From an uncultured Bacteroidota bacterium (lineage in GTDB: Bacteria; Bacteroidota; Bacteroidia; Flavobacteriales; Flavobacteriaceae), in contig CAJXTX010000008.1 of the NCBI GenBank assembly GCA_913060705.1, positions 1-44,153 on the forward strand: 44,153 bases of DNA. Reading direction: 5' to 3'. The notes under the pieces were generated by a model. That model searched no databases and was not told the DNA's origin. It worked only from the letters and a program-made list of their open reading frames with translations. Positions 25,662-33,637 of this stretch are shown here, one piece after another. The position numbers and the translations under genes were made by a program. Each line of letters opens with the position of its first letter. Position 1 is the stretch's first letter.

Positions 25662-25713
25662 TAAGAGAGATTTGAAAGTTCAGCCTTAAAGGTAATGATT
25701 CGTTCAATGCTCT

Positions 25714-25721
25714 TATCTTTG
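25714..25721 (+). promoter_or_regulatory. -7 promoter box of the MFS-transporter gene
   Basis: TATCTTTG is an exact TAnnTTTG box 19 bases before the TTG start codon at 25741. Its position supports that non-ATG start. Confidence 0.6.
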
Positions 25722-25740
25722 AATCCATAAACACTAGGCT

Positions 25741-27078
25741 TTGAGCCAATCTACCTCAAAACATTCCAATACGGGCTCGTTCATTCGTCCAGAGTCTTTT
25801 CCGTTTTTTTACGGCTTTGTAGTACTGATTGTCGGAACCATAGGCGTTTGGTTTAGTATTCCGGGCCAAACTATTGGGGTCTCAGTATTTACCGATCCAG
25901 TCAAAGACGCCTTAGGTTTAAGTCGCAATCAATTTTCTAATGCCTATATGGTGGGTACAATCATGAGCGCCTTAATCATAGGTAGGGCCGGTCGCTGGTT
26001 CGATCGTTATGGCGCCCGATGGGTGGCTTTGGGTGCTGCTCTTGGAATTTCACTTACCCTATTGACGGCCTCTTTTTCTCCTTCACTTGCTCAAAAATTA
26101 GCTGCAGCTATTAATATCAGCAGGGTGTATACAGGATTCGTGGTTATAACCCTTTTGTTTTTTATGCTGAGGTTCTTTGGTCAAGGGGTGCTTACCATGG
26201 CTTCTAGAAATATGATCATGATGTGGTGGGACAAGTACCGCGGACGAGCCAATATGGTAACAAGTATTTCGCTCTCGTTTGGATTCAGTTCTGCCCCAAT
26301 CTGGCTCAGTGCCTTGATCGATGACTTTGGATGGAGAGGTGCGTGGCAGGTGATGGCCCTGGCCTTAGCGGTGTTTGCGATTTTTATTCTTCAATTGTAC
26401 AGAGTGCGTCCTGAAGATCACGGGTTGCTGCCTGATGGGGCTAAGGGGGGTGATGAGGTGTTAGTCGGTACTGAACAGCCAAGGGCTAAAAAGCAATTCA
26501 CTTTAAAGGAGGCACGTGAGACCCGCGCGTTTTGGGTATTCACCTTTTTATTGGCGTTCAATAGCTTCTTCATTACAGGGCTTACCTTTCATGTTGTCTC
26601 GATTTTTGAAAGCACAGGCTTGTCTAAAGAAGAAGCGGTTCGGATTTTTCTACCCGGTTCTTTCGTATCGGTAACTGTTTCAACCGTTTTTAATTACCTC
26701 AGTGATCGCTCTAAGCTCAAAATCTTCGCTTACATCATGATGTTTGGCGGCTCACTGGCCTGTGTAGGGATGTTTTTCTTAAATGAGGCATGGGGGCGGG
26801 TGCTGTTAATTGGTGGAATGGGTTCGATGGGCGGTTTTTTTGGAGTGCTTAATTCGGTAACCTGGCCTAGATTTTTCGGAAGGCAACACCTTGGGGCCAT
26901 CACAGGCCGTGTGATGTCAATTTTAATCTTTGCCAGTGCAATTGCCCCAAGTGTTTTCAGCTTCTCTTATACCCTGCTAGGCTCTTACCGTTACATGGCT
27001 TATCTTGGAGTGGTTTTTATTGCTGCACTCGCTGTAGCCGGAACTAAAGCAAATAATCCCCAACCTTATGAAACTTAG
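25741..27078 (+). CDS. Major facilitator superfamily transporter
   Basis: The 445-residue product is a twelve-helix MFS permease of the inner membrane. Helix 1 is FYGFVVLIVGTIGVWFSI, the helix 2-3 loop motif is GRAGRWFDRYGARWV, and the mid-domain loop carries WWDKYRGRANMV. A cytosolic linker with RVRPEDHGLLPDGAKGG separates the halves. It resembles OFA (oxalate/formate-antiporter-like) and monocarboxylate-type members, but the substrate is unknown. The start is TTG: an in-frame TAG lies six bases upstream, no ATG precedes helix 1, and an exact -7 box is 19 bases away. Its stop overlaps the amidohydrolase start by 11 bases, so the two are coupled and may act on the same substrate. Confidence 0.88.
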   Translation: MSQSTSKHSNTGSFIRPESFPFFYGFVVLIVGTIGVWFSIPGQTIGVSVFTDPVKDALGLSRNQFSNAYMVGTIMSALIIGRAGRWFDRYGARWVALGAALGISLTLLTASFSPSLAQKLAAAINISRVYTGFVVITLLFFMLRFFGQGVLTMASRNMIMMWWDKYRGRANMVTSISLSFGFSSAPIWLSALIDDFGWRGAWQVMALALAVFAIFILQLYRVRPEDHGLLPDGAKGGDEVLVGTEQPRAKKQFTLKEARETRAFWVFTFLLAFNSFFITGLTFHVVSIFESTGLSKEEAVRIFLPGSFVSVTVSTVFNYLSDRSKLKIFAYIMMFGGSLACVGMFFLNEAWGRVLLIGGMGSMGGFFGVLNSVTWPRFFGRQHLGAITGRVMSILIFASAIAPSVFSFSYTLLGSYRYMAYLGVVFIAALAVAGTKANNPQPYET

Positions 27079-28693
27079 AATTGCTTCTTTACTTCTGCTG
27101 ATCCTGGTCGCATTTAGTTGTACGGGTGTCGAACAAGTAGATACAGTGTTTTATAATGCCCACTTTTATACCGTTGACTCGCTGAAGCCCAAGGCTACGG
27201 TGGTTGCGGTCAAAAACCGTCGTATTGTTGCGGTTGGAGAAGATGAGTTGCGCGGCCGTTTTTCTGCGCGTGAAGAGGTAGATCTCAATGGGGCTTTTGT
27301 CTATCCTGGATTCATTGATGCCCATTGCCACTTCTATCAACTTGGTTTGAATGAGAGTAGGCTAAGTTTGCTTGGAACACAGAGCTTTGAAGAGATCATA
27401 GAACGTATAAAGGCTTTTGATGCTGAATACCATCCGTCTGTGCTCTATGCTTGGGGATGGGATCAGAACGATTGGCCTGTGAAAGAATTCCCGACGAATG
27501 AACTATTAAATGAATTGTTTCCTGACCGACCTGTGGTCTTGCGCCGTATCGATGGGCATGCTTATTTAGTTAACGATTATGCCTTAGATCTTGCGGGAAT
27601 TACGTCTAGCACCGAAGTTAGTGGTGGTGCTATATTAAAAGAAAATCAAAGACCTACTGGGGTTTTAATCGACGAACCAATGGGGTGGGTTGATGCTTCG
27701 TTACCCGAAATTGATCGTGCTTCTCAGGTGCGCGCCTTATTGGCAGCGCAAGATATCGCCTTTAAAAACGGATTGACAACGGTAAATGATGCCGGGCTTT
27801 CGAGATCAGTTATTGAACTCATTGATAGTCTGCAAACCACGGGCGATTTGAAAATTCGCGTGTATGCGATGATCAGTGCATCTCCTGAACAATTAGACTA
27901 TTATCTCGAAAAGGGTCCTATAAAAACAGCTTCACTCAATGTGCGATCGTTTAAAGTCTATGCCGACGGGGCTCTCGGGTCAAGAGGTGCAGTACTTAAA
28001 AAACCTTATACCGATCAATCGGATCACTTTGGTGCAGTGGTAACCCCATTAGATGAAATTACGGCTATCGCAGAACGACTTGCACAAAGTGAATTTCAAA
28101 TGAATACGCACGCGATAGGAGATTCAGCCAATTATTTTGTTCTCGATCTGTATCAAAGGGTTCTTTCAAATCCAATGAAGGCGCGTTGGAAGATTGAACA
28201 TGCCCAGGTGGTCGATCCCGCAGATTTCGATCGTTTCGCCGACGGAATCATTCCTTCTGTGCAACCTACCCATGCCACTAGCGACATGTATTGGGCAGAA
28301 GAGCGCTTAGGTCCAGACCGTGTCAAAGGAGCGTATGCGTACCAAACACTACTAAAGAAGGCTTCTCTGTTAGCCTTGGGGACCGATTTTCCGGTTGAGC
28401 AAGTTTCGCCCTTGTTGACCTATTATGCTGCTGTAGCCCGCCAAGATTTAGAAGGCTATCCTGAAGGAGGATATTTTGTTGAAGAAGGGTTAAGCCGCAT
28501 GCAGGCCTTAAAGGGGATGACTACATGGGCGGCCTATTCGAATTTTGAAGAGGGTGAAAAAGGGATGATTCGCCCCGGCTACTTCGCAGACTTCACGATT
28601 TTAACGGAAGATATTTTAGAGGTGCCTCTTTCGGCTTTACCTACAATTCCTATCCAGGGAGTAGTGATTGGAGGTGATTTGGTTAAGAAATAG
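27068..28693 (+). CDS. Lipoprotein amidohydrolase (YtcJ-like, amidohydrolase_3)
   Basis: The 541-residue product has a lipoprotein signal (MKLRIASLLLLILVAFSC, Cys18) and then an amidohydrolase-3 domain. The metal motif is GFIDAHCHFYQ (His-Cys-His, near residue 89-91). Further ligands are in WKIEHAQVVD, MNTHAIGD and LGTDFPVE, and the Lys/FKVYADGALGSRGA strand is typical of YtcJ-like enzymes. Such enzymes hydrolyse amide or related bonds in small molecules, and the substrate is unknown. The lipobox predicts a periplasmic or outer-membrane-anchored enzyme. It overlaps the MFS gene by 11 bases, so the pair may release and import a product (inference). Confidence 0.88.
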   Translation: MKLRIASLLLLILVAFSCTGVEQVDTVFYNAHFYTVDSLKPKATVVAVKNRRIVAVGEDELRGRFSAREEVDLNGAFVYPGFIDAHCHFYQLGLNESRLSLLGTQSFEEIIERIKAFDAEYHPSVLYAWGWDQNDWPVKEFPTNELLNELFPDRPVVLRRIDGHAYLVNDYALDLAGITSSTEVSGGAILKENQRPTGVLIDEPMGWVDASLPEIDRASQVRALLAAQDIAFKNGLTTVNDAGLSRSVIELIDSLQTTGDLKIRVYAMISASPEQLDYYLEKGPIKTASLNVRSFKVYADGALGSRGAVLKKPYTDQSDHFGAVVTPLDEITAIAERLAQSEFQMNTHAIGDSANYFVLDLYQRVLSNPMKARWKIEHAQVVDPADFDRFADGIIPSVQPTHATSDMYWAEERLGPDRVKGAYAYQTLLKKASLLALGTDFPVEQVSPLLTYYAAVARQDLEGYPEGGYFVEEGLSRMQALKGMTTWAAYSNFEEGEKGMIRPGYFADFTILTEDILEVPLSALPTIPIQGVVIGGDLVKK

Positions 28694-28710
28694 TTACAAA
28701 AACCTATTAT

Positions 28711-28746
28711 TAGTTAAAATAATTAATTAATTATCTATTTTAACTA
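28711..28746. repeat. Perfect 11-bp inverted repeat upstream of asnB
   Basis: TAGTTAAAATA (28711-28721) and TATTTTAACTA (28736-28746) are exact reverse complements, separated by an AT-rich 14-base spacer that contains its own palindrome TTAATTAA. No T-tract follows, so it is not a typical terminator. Its right arm falls about 20 bases before a weak -7 box (AACATTTG, 28757-28764), where a -33 element or operator would sit. It is probably a regulator-binding dyad for asnB. Confidence 0.55.
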
Positions 28747-28791
28747 TACCATTAAAAACATTTGATTCATTTTTGTTTAAAATTTTGAATC

Positions 28792-30456
28792 ATGTGTGGA
28801 ATTGTAGCCAGCTTTGGATACCAGAAAGAAGAATCTCAGCAACGTGACCAGTTGCTTGAAATGTCTAAGAAGATTAGACACCGCGGCCCAGATTGGAGCG
28901 GTATATATAGCGATACTTTTAGTGTACTTGCTCACGAGCGTTTAGCCATTGTCGATCCTGCATCAGGCAAGCAACCCTTATTCAATGAGTCTAAATCATT
29001 GGTGCTCGCCGCAAATGGAGAGATCTACAACCACAGAGAGTTGCGTTCCACTTTTGAAGGAGCATACAAATTCATGACCCAATCAGATTGTGAGGTGCTG
29101 CTTCCGCTTTATCAGCGTGATGGCGCATCGTTCTTAGATCAACTCAATGGGATTTTTGCCTTTGCGCTCTACGACAAAGAGAAACAAGACTTTTTGATTG
29201 CTCGTGATCACATGGGTATTATTCCGCTTTACATGGGTTGGGACGAACAGGGTGTTTTTTATGTGGCCTCTGAATTAAAAGCTTTAGAAGGGTATTGTAA
29301 CCGTATCGAGCTGTTTCCCCCCGGGCATTATATGACTAGTGAAACTACTGAGCCTGTTCTCTGGTACGACAGGGATTGGAAGTCGTACGATGCTGTTAAA
29401 GAGAATGAGACCTCCATTGAGAAACTAAAGGAGGCTCTTGAAGCGGCTGTTAAGCGTCAATTGATGTCAGATGTGCCTTATGGGGTGCTATTGTCTGGAG
29501 GGCTTGATTCTTCTATCACCTCAGCGGTTGCAAAGAAATATGCTGAAAAGCGCATTGAATCTGATAATACAGAGAGTGCCTGGTGGCCACAATTACACTC
29601 TTTTGCGGTGGGCCTAGAAGGGTCTCCAGATTTAGCGGCAGCCCGAAAAGTGGCCGAATCTATAAATACGGTGCACCACGAGGTGATTTTTACCATTCAA
29701 GAAGGGCTTGACGCGATTAAAGATGTGATTTACCATCTTGAAACCTATGACATCACCACTGTACGGGCTGCGACGCCAATGTATTTAATGGCGCGTGTCA
29801 TCAAGTCGATGGGCATTAAAATGGTATTATCTGGCGAAGGGTCGGATGAATTGTTCGGAGGATACCTCTACTTTCACAAGGCTCCGAATGCACAGGAATT
29901 TCACGAAGAAACAGTGCGAAAATTAGATAAGTTACACATGTATGATTGCCTCCGGGCCAATAAATCGCTTGCTGCTTGGGGAATTGAAGGTAGGGTTCCT
30001 TTCTTGGACAAAGAATTCATAGACGTTGCGATGCGTTTGAATCCTCAAGACAAGATGATCAACGGAGAGCGCATGGAGAAGTGGGTATTGCGTAAGGCCT
30101 TTGAAGATATGCTTCCTGCTGAGGTGGCATGGCGCCAAAAAGAGCAATTCTCAGACGGTGTAGGGTACTCGTGGATTGACACCCTTAAAGAGAAGGTGAA
30201 TGGAGAGGTAAGCGACGCTCAAATGGAGCAAGCAGCCTTTAAATATCCGATTCAAACTCCTCAAACGAAAGAGGAGTATTACTACCGCAGCATCTTTGCT
30301 TCTCATTTTCCGTCAGACGCCGCTGCCTTGAGTGTGCCACAAGAGCCTTCGGTGGCTTGTAGCACGAAAACAGCCCTTGAATGGGATGCGGCATTCAAAA
30401 CGATGAATGAGCCTTCTGGAAGGGCGATTAAATCGGTGCATACAGACGCTTACTAA
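28792..30456 (+). CDS. asnB: Asparagine synthetase B (glutamine-hydrolysing)
   Basis: AsnB makes asparagine from aspartate, ATP and glutamine. The 554-residue product begins MCGIVASFGY, giving the N-terminal Cys2 nucleophile after Met removal, followed by a class II glutaminase domain with RGPDWSG, ERLAIVDP and ANGEIYNHRELR. The synthetase domain has the PPi loop LLSGGLDSSIT (~residues 233-243), VLSGEGSDELFGGYLY and GIEGRVPFLDKEF. Length equals that of E. coli AsnB (554). Upstream are an 11-bp inverted repeat and a second smaller one (TGATTCA 28763-28769 / TGAATCA 28786-28792) that overlaps the A of the start codon. A terminator follows. Confidence 0.96.
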   Translation: MCGIVASFGYQKEESQQRDQLLEMSKKIRHRGPDWSGIYSDTFSVLAHERLAIVDPASGKQPLFNESKSLVLAANGEIYNHRELRSTFEGAYKFMTQSDCEVLLPLYQRDGASFLDQLNGIFAFALYDKEKQDFLIARDHMGIIPLYMGWDEQGVFYVASELKALEGYCNRIELFPPGHYMTSETTEPVLWYDRDWKSYDAVKENETSIEKLKEALEAAVKRQLMSDVPYGVLLSGGLDSSITSAVAKKYAEKRIESDNTESAWWPQLHSFAVGLEGSPDLAAARKVAESINTVHHEVIFTIQEGLDAIKDVIYHLETYDITTVRAATPMYLMARVIKSMGIKMVLSGEGSDELFGGYLYFHKAPNAQEFHEETVRKLDKLHMYDCLRANKSLAAWGIEGRVPFLDKEFIDVAMRLNPQDKMINGERMEKWVLRKAFEDMLPAEVAWRQKEQFSDGVGYSWIDTLKEKVNGEVSDAQMEQAAFKYPIQTPQTKEEYYYRSIFASHFPSDAAALSVPQEPSVACSTKTALEWDAAFKTMNEPSGRAIKSVHTDAY

Positions 30457-30493
30457 AGGTGATATTGTTCACACTAAAGTGTTGATAACTTGA

Positions 30494-30525
30494 AGGGCTC
30501 GAACTTATTCGAGCCCTTATTTTTG
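30494..30525 (+). terminator. Terminator after asnB
   Basis: A perfect 9-bp stem GGGCTCGAA (30495-30503) / TTCGAGCCC (30508-30516) with a four-base loop is followed by TTATTTTT. It separates asnB from gyrB. Confidence 0.88.
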
Positions 30526-30538
30526 CTGCTGTTTCGGC

Positions 30539-30546
30539 TATATTTG
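30539..30546 (+). promoter_or_regulatory. -7 promoter box of gyrB
   Basis: TATATTTG, an exact TAnnTTTG box, is 29 bases before the gyrB ATG. An ATG at 30561 in between opens a four-codon frame ending TGA that overlaps the gyrB start (ATGA), a possible tiny upstream ORF. Confidence 0.62.
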
Positions 30547-30575
30547 TTAGGATACATTACCATGAAATCTGACCT

Positions 30576-32516
30576 ATGAGCGAAGAAGCAAAAAACCCAA
30601 ATTATTCAGAAGATAGTATACAGGCCTTAGAAGGAATGGAGCATGTTAGAATGCGCCCTTCTATGTATATCGGTGACGTCGGTGTAAGAGGTCTTCATCA
30701 CCTAGTTTATGAAGTAGTCGATAACTCCATTGATGAGGCTATGGGAGGCCACTGTGATACCATTGGAGTTATAATTAATGAAGACAATTCGATTACTGTT
30801 ACCGATAACGGTCGCGGTATACCGGTGGGTCTTCATAAAAAAGAAGGAGTCTCTGCCCTTGAAGTAGTCATGACCAAGATCGGGGCCGGGGGTAAATTTG
30901 ATAAAGATTCGTATAAAGTATCTGGAGGATTACACGGTGTAGGGGTGTCATGCGTTAACGCACTATCGGTATCCTTAAAGGCGACGGTGCAACGTGAAGG
31001 GAAGATCTGGCAACAAGAGTATGAAAGAGGAAAGGCGCTGTATCCGGTTAAAAGTGTTGGAGAAAGCGACAAGAATGGTACAGAAGTAACCTTCAAGCCC
31101 GACCATCAGATTTTCAACCAAACCACAGAGTATAGCTACGAGACGCTCGCCAATCGCATGCGTGAGCTAGCGTTCTTAAATAAAGGAATTACTATTTCGC
31201 TCACCGATAAGAGAAAGACAGACGATAAGGGAGAATTTGTTTCTGAGACGTTCTTCTCTGAACGCGGACTAGAAGAGTTCATCGTTTTCTTAGATGAGTC
31301 GCGTGAACCTTTGATTCAGAAGGTAATTGCTATGGAAGGAGAAAAAGCCGGAATACCGGTTGAGATCGCCATGGTATACAATACTGGCTTTTCTGAAAAT
31401 TTGCACTCTTATGTGAACAATATCAATACGCATGAGGGAGGTACGCATTTAGCAGGATTTAGACGCGGGCTAACGCACACGCTTAAAAAGTATGCCGATG
31501 CCTCAGGGCTTCTCGATAAACTTAAGTTTGAGATTTCGGGAGATGACTTTAGAGAGGGGCTTACTGCTATTATTTCAGTAAAAGTAGCTGAGCCGCAATT
31601 TGAAGGGCAGACCAAAACGAAATTGGGTAACCGAGAGGTAAGTGCTGCTGTGAGTCAAGCGGTTTCTGAAATGCTAACCGATTATCTCGAAGAGCATCCG
31701 GACGACGCTAAACGCATTGTAGAAAAGGTAGTGATCGCCGCCACTGCGCGACACGCCGCCGCTAAGGCTAGAGAGCTTGTTCAGCGTAAGAATGTGATGA
31801 GTGGTGGAGGGCTTCCAGGAAAGCTCTCGGATTGCTCAGAACAAGATCCGGCACAATGTGAAGTTTTCTTGGTTGAGGGAGATTCTGCAGGCGGTACGGC
31901 TAAGCAAGGTCGAGACCGTAATTTTCAAGCCATCCTGCCCTTGAGAGGAAAGATTCTAAATGTTGAGAAGGCGATGCAGCACAAGGTGTTCGAGAACGAA
32001 GAAATCCGAAACATCTATACGGCCCTCGGGGTGACTGTAGGTACAGAAGAAGACTCAAAAGCACTTAACTTAGAAAAACTCCGTTACCATAAAGTGGTGA
32101 TCATGTGTGATGCCGATGTCGATGGATCGCATATCGAAACCTTGATTCTTACCTTCTTCTTCAGGTACATGCGTGAGCTGATCGAACAAGGCTTTGTATA
32201 TATTGCCACTCCTCCACTTTATTTGGTCAAAAAAGGAGCTAAAAAGGCCTACGCCTGGAACGATCAGGAACGTGATCAGCTGATGGCCGATTTCGGGCAA
32301 GGGGCCTCAATACAGCGTTACAAAGGTCTCGGTGAAATGAATGCTGAACAATTATGGGACACCACCATGAATCCCGAGTTCAGAACACTGAGAAAGGTAA
32401 CGATCGACAATGCTACCGAAAGCGATCGCATTTTTGCGATGCTCATGGGGGATGAGGTTCCGCCGCGTAGAGAATTCATTGAAAAGAATGCTGTTTATGC
32501 CAATATTGACGCTTAG
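30576..32516 (+). CDS. gyrB: DNA gyrase subunit B
   Basis: GyrB is the ATPase and Toprim subunit of gyrase, which introduces negative supercoils. The 646-residue product has the GHKL ATPase motifs YEVVDNSIDEAMGG, TVTDNGRGIPVG and KVSGGLHGVGVSCVNALS in the first 130 residues. The transducer segment contains EGLTAIISVKVAEPQFEGQTKTKLGN. The Toprim motifs are FLVEGDSAGGTAKQGRD and DADVDGSHIETL, and the C-terminal QRYKGLGEMNAEQLWDTTM is conserved. The length (~650) is of the short type without the Gram-negative insertion. ParE can be hard to tell apart, but the QRYKGLGEMN and length favour GyrB. It has its own promoter. Confidence 0.96.
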   Translation: MSEEAKNPNYSEDSIQALEGMEHVRMRPSMYIGDVGVRGLHHLVYEVVDNSIDEAMGGHCDTIGVIINEDNSITVTDNGRGIPVGLHKKEGVSALEVVMTKIGAGGKFDKDSYKVSGGLHGVGVSCVNALSVSLKATVQREGKIWQQEYERGKALYPVKSVGESDKNGTEVTFKPDHQIFNQTTEYSYETLANRMRELAFLNKGITISLTDKRKTDDKGEFVSETFFSERGLEEFIVFLDESREPLIQKVIAMEGEKAGIPVEIAMVYNTGFSENLHSYVNNINTHEGGTHLAGFRRGLTHTLKKYADASGLLDKLKFEISGDDFREGLTAIISVKVAEPQFEGQTKTKLGNREVSAAVSQAVSEMLTDYLEEHPDDAKRIVEKVVIAATARHAAAKARELVQRKNVMSGGGLPGKLSDCSEQDPAQCEVFLVEGDSAGGTAKQGRDRNFQAILPLRGKILNVEKAMQHKVFENEEIRNIYTALGVTVGTEEDSKALNLEKLRYHKVVIMCDADVDGSHIETLILTFFFRYMRELIEQGFVYIATPPLYLVKKGAKKAYAWNDQERDQLMADFGQGASIQRYKGLGEMNAEQLWDTTMNPEFRTLRKVTIDNATESDRIFAMLMGDEVPPRREFIEKNAVYANIDA

Positions 32517-32522
32517 CGTTCT

Positions 32523-32530
32523 TATTTTTG
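32523..32530 (+). promoter_or_regulatory. -7 promoter box of mdh
   Basis: TATTTTTG, an exact TAnnTTTG, begins seven bases after the gyrB stop and lies 35 bases before the mdh ATG. A TTG is present 14 bases upstream, closer than usual. Confidence 0.58.
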
Positions 32531-32565
32531 CAGCAGTTTTTTAACCTTTTAATCGACTTTTTCAC

Positions 32566-33492
32566 ATGAAAATTTCAGTAGTTGGCGCAGGTGCAGTAGG
32601 AGCAAGTTGCGCAGAGTATATTGCCATGAAAAATTTTGCCTCTGAGGTAGTACTTCTTGATATTAAAGAAGGATTTGCTGAAGGAAAGGCTATGGATCTC
32701 ATGCAGACGGCTTCGTTGAATGGATTCGATACTAAGATTACAGGATCGACAAACGATTATGCCAAAACTGCTGATAGTTCAGTGGTAGTTATCACCTCTG
32801 GTATTCCTCGTAAACCAGGAATGACTAGAGAAGAGCTTATCGGAATCAACGCTGGTATTGTTCAGACCGTTACCGAAAATCTCCTGAAATTTTCTCCAAA
32901 TGCCATTGTTATCGTTGTGAGTAATCCGATGGATACCATGACGTATCTCGTTCATAAAATTTCTGGTCTTCCAAAGAACCGTATCATTGGAATGGGTGGA
33001 GCGCTAGATAGTGCACGTTTTAAGTACCGTTTAGCAGAAGCACTTGAGGCACCGATCTCAGATGTTGACGGAATGGTGATTGGAGGTCACAGTGATACGG
33101 GTATGGTACCTTTAATTGACCACGCTACACGTAACTCGATTAAGGTTTCAAACTTCTTATCTGATGCTCAGATGGAATCTGTGGTTGAAGAAACTAAAGT
33201 AGGAGGAGCAACGCTTACCAAATTGCTCGGAACGAGTGCATGGTATGCTCCTGGGGCTGCGGTTTCTGGATTGGTTCAGGCCATTGCTTGCGATCAGCAG
33301 AAGATGTTCCCTTGCTCAGTCTTGTTAGATGGAGAGTACGGGTTGTCAGACATTTGCATCGGAGTGCCTGTGATTTTGGGAAAGAACGGGATCGAGCGTA
33401 TTGTTGACATTCCGCTATCGGATTCAGCAAAAGAAAAGATGCAAGAATCGGCGAAGGGAGTTCGTGCTACGAATGCCTTATTGTCGGTTTAA
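32566..33492 (+). CDS. mdh: Malate dehydrogenase (LDH-like type)
   Basis: This enzyme interconverts malate and oxaloacetate with NAD in the TCA cycle. The 308-residue product has the Rossmann start ISVVGAGAVGASCAE (Gly7, Gly9, Gly12) and the substrate-loop arginines in IPRKPGMTREEL. SNPMDTMTYL is the expected NAD/substrate Asn motif, and the catalytic His is in VIGGHSDTGMVPL near residue 175. The arginine pair in the mobile loop marks malate rather than lactate specificity. Its length and motifs fit the LDH-like MDH group found in Bacteroidota. It has its own -7 box and a strong terminator, so it is monocistronic. Confidence 0.95.
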   Translation: MKISVVGAGAVGASCAEYIAMKNFASEVVLLDIKEGFAEGKAMDLMQTASLNGFDTKITGSTNDYAKTADSSVVVITSGIPRKPGMTREELIGINAGIVQTVTENLLKFSPNAIVIVVSNPMDTMTYLVHKISGLPKNRIIGMGGALDSARFKYRLAEALEAPISDVDGMVIGGHSDTGMVPLIDHATRNSIKVSNFLSDAQMESVVEETKVGGATLTKLLGTSAWYAPGAAVSGLVQAIACDQQKMFPCSVLLDGEYGLSDICIGVPVILGKNGIERIVDIPLSDSAKEKMQESAKGVRATNALLSV

Positions 33493-33516
33493 TTGATAGA
33501 AGAATTAAATAAAGCG

Positions 33517-33549
33517 AAAGCCCCGCAGCCATTGTAGCGCGGGGCTTTT
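33517..33549 (+). terminator. Terminator after mdh
   Basis: A 10-bp stem AAAGCCCCGC (33517-33526) / GCGGGGCTTT (33539-33548) ends in a short T run. It lies between mdh and the secDF promoter. Confidence 0.85.
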
Positions 33550-33567
33550 GCTTTAGAAGGGCAATTA

Positions 33568-33598
33568 TTGTCAGATCTTAGACGAAATGATATATTTG
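33568..33598 (+). promoter_or_regulatory. secDF promoter (-33 TTG, -7 TATATTTG)
   Basis: TTG at 33568-33570 and the exact -7 box TATATTTG at 33591-33598 are separated by 20 bases, the consensus spacing. The leader to the secDF ATG is about 39 bases. Confidence 0.7.
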
Positions 33599-33637
33599 CA
33601 CGCATTTATACATTGTTTTATATAACACTTACGATCC

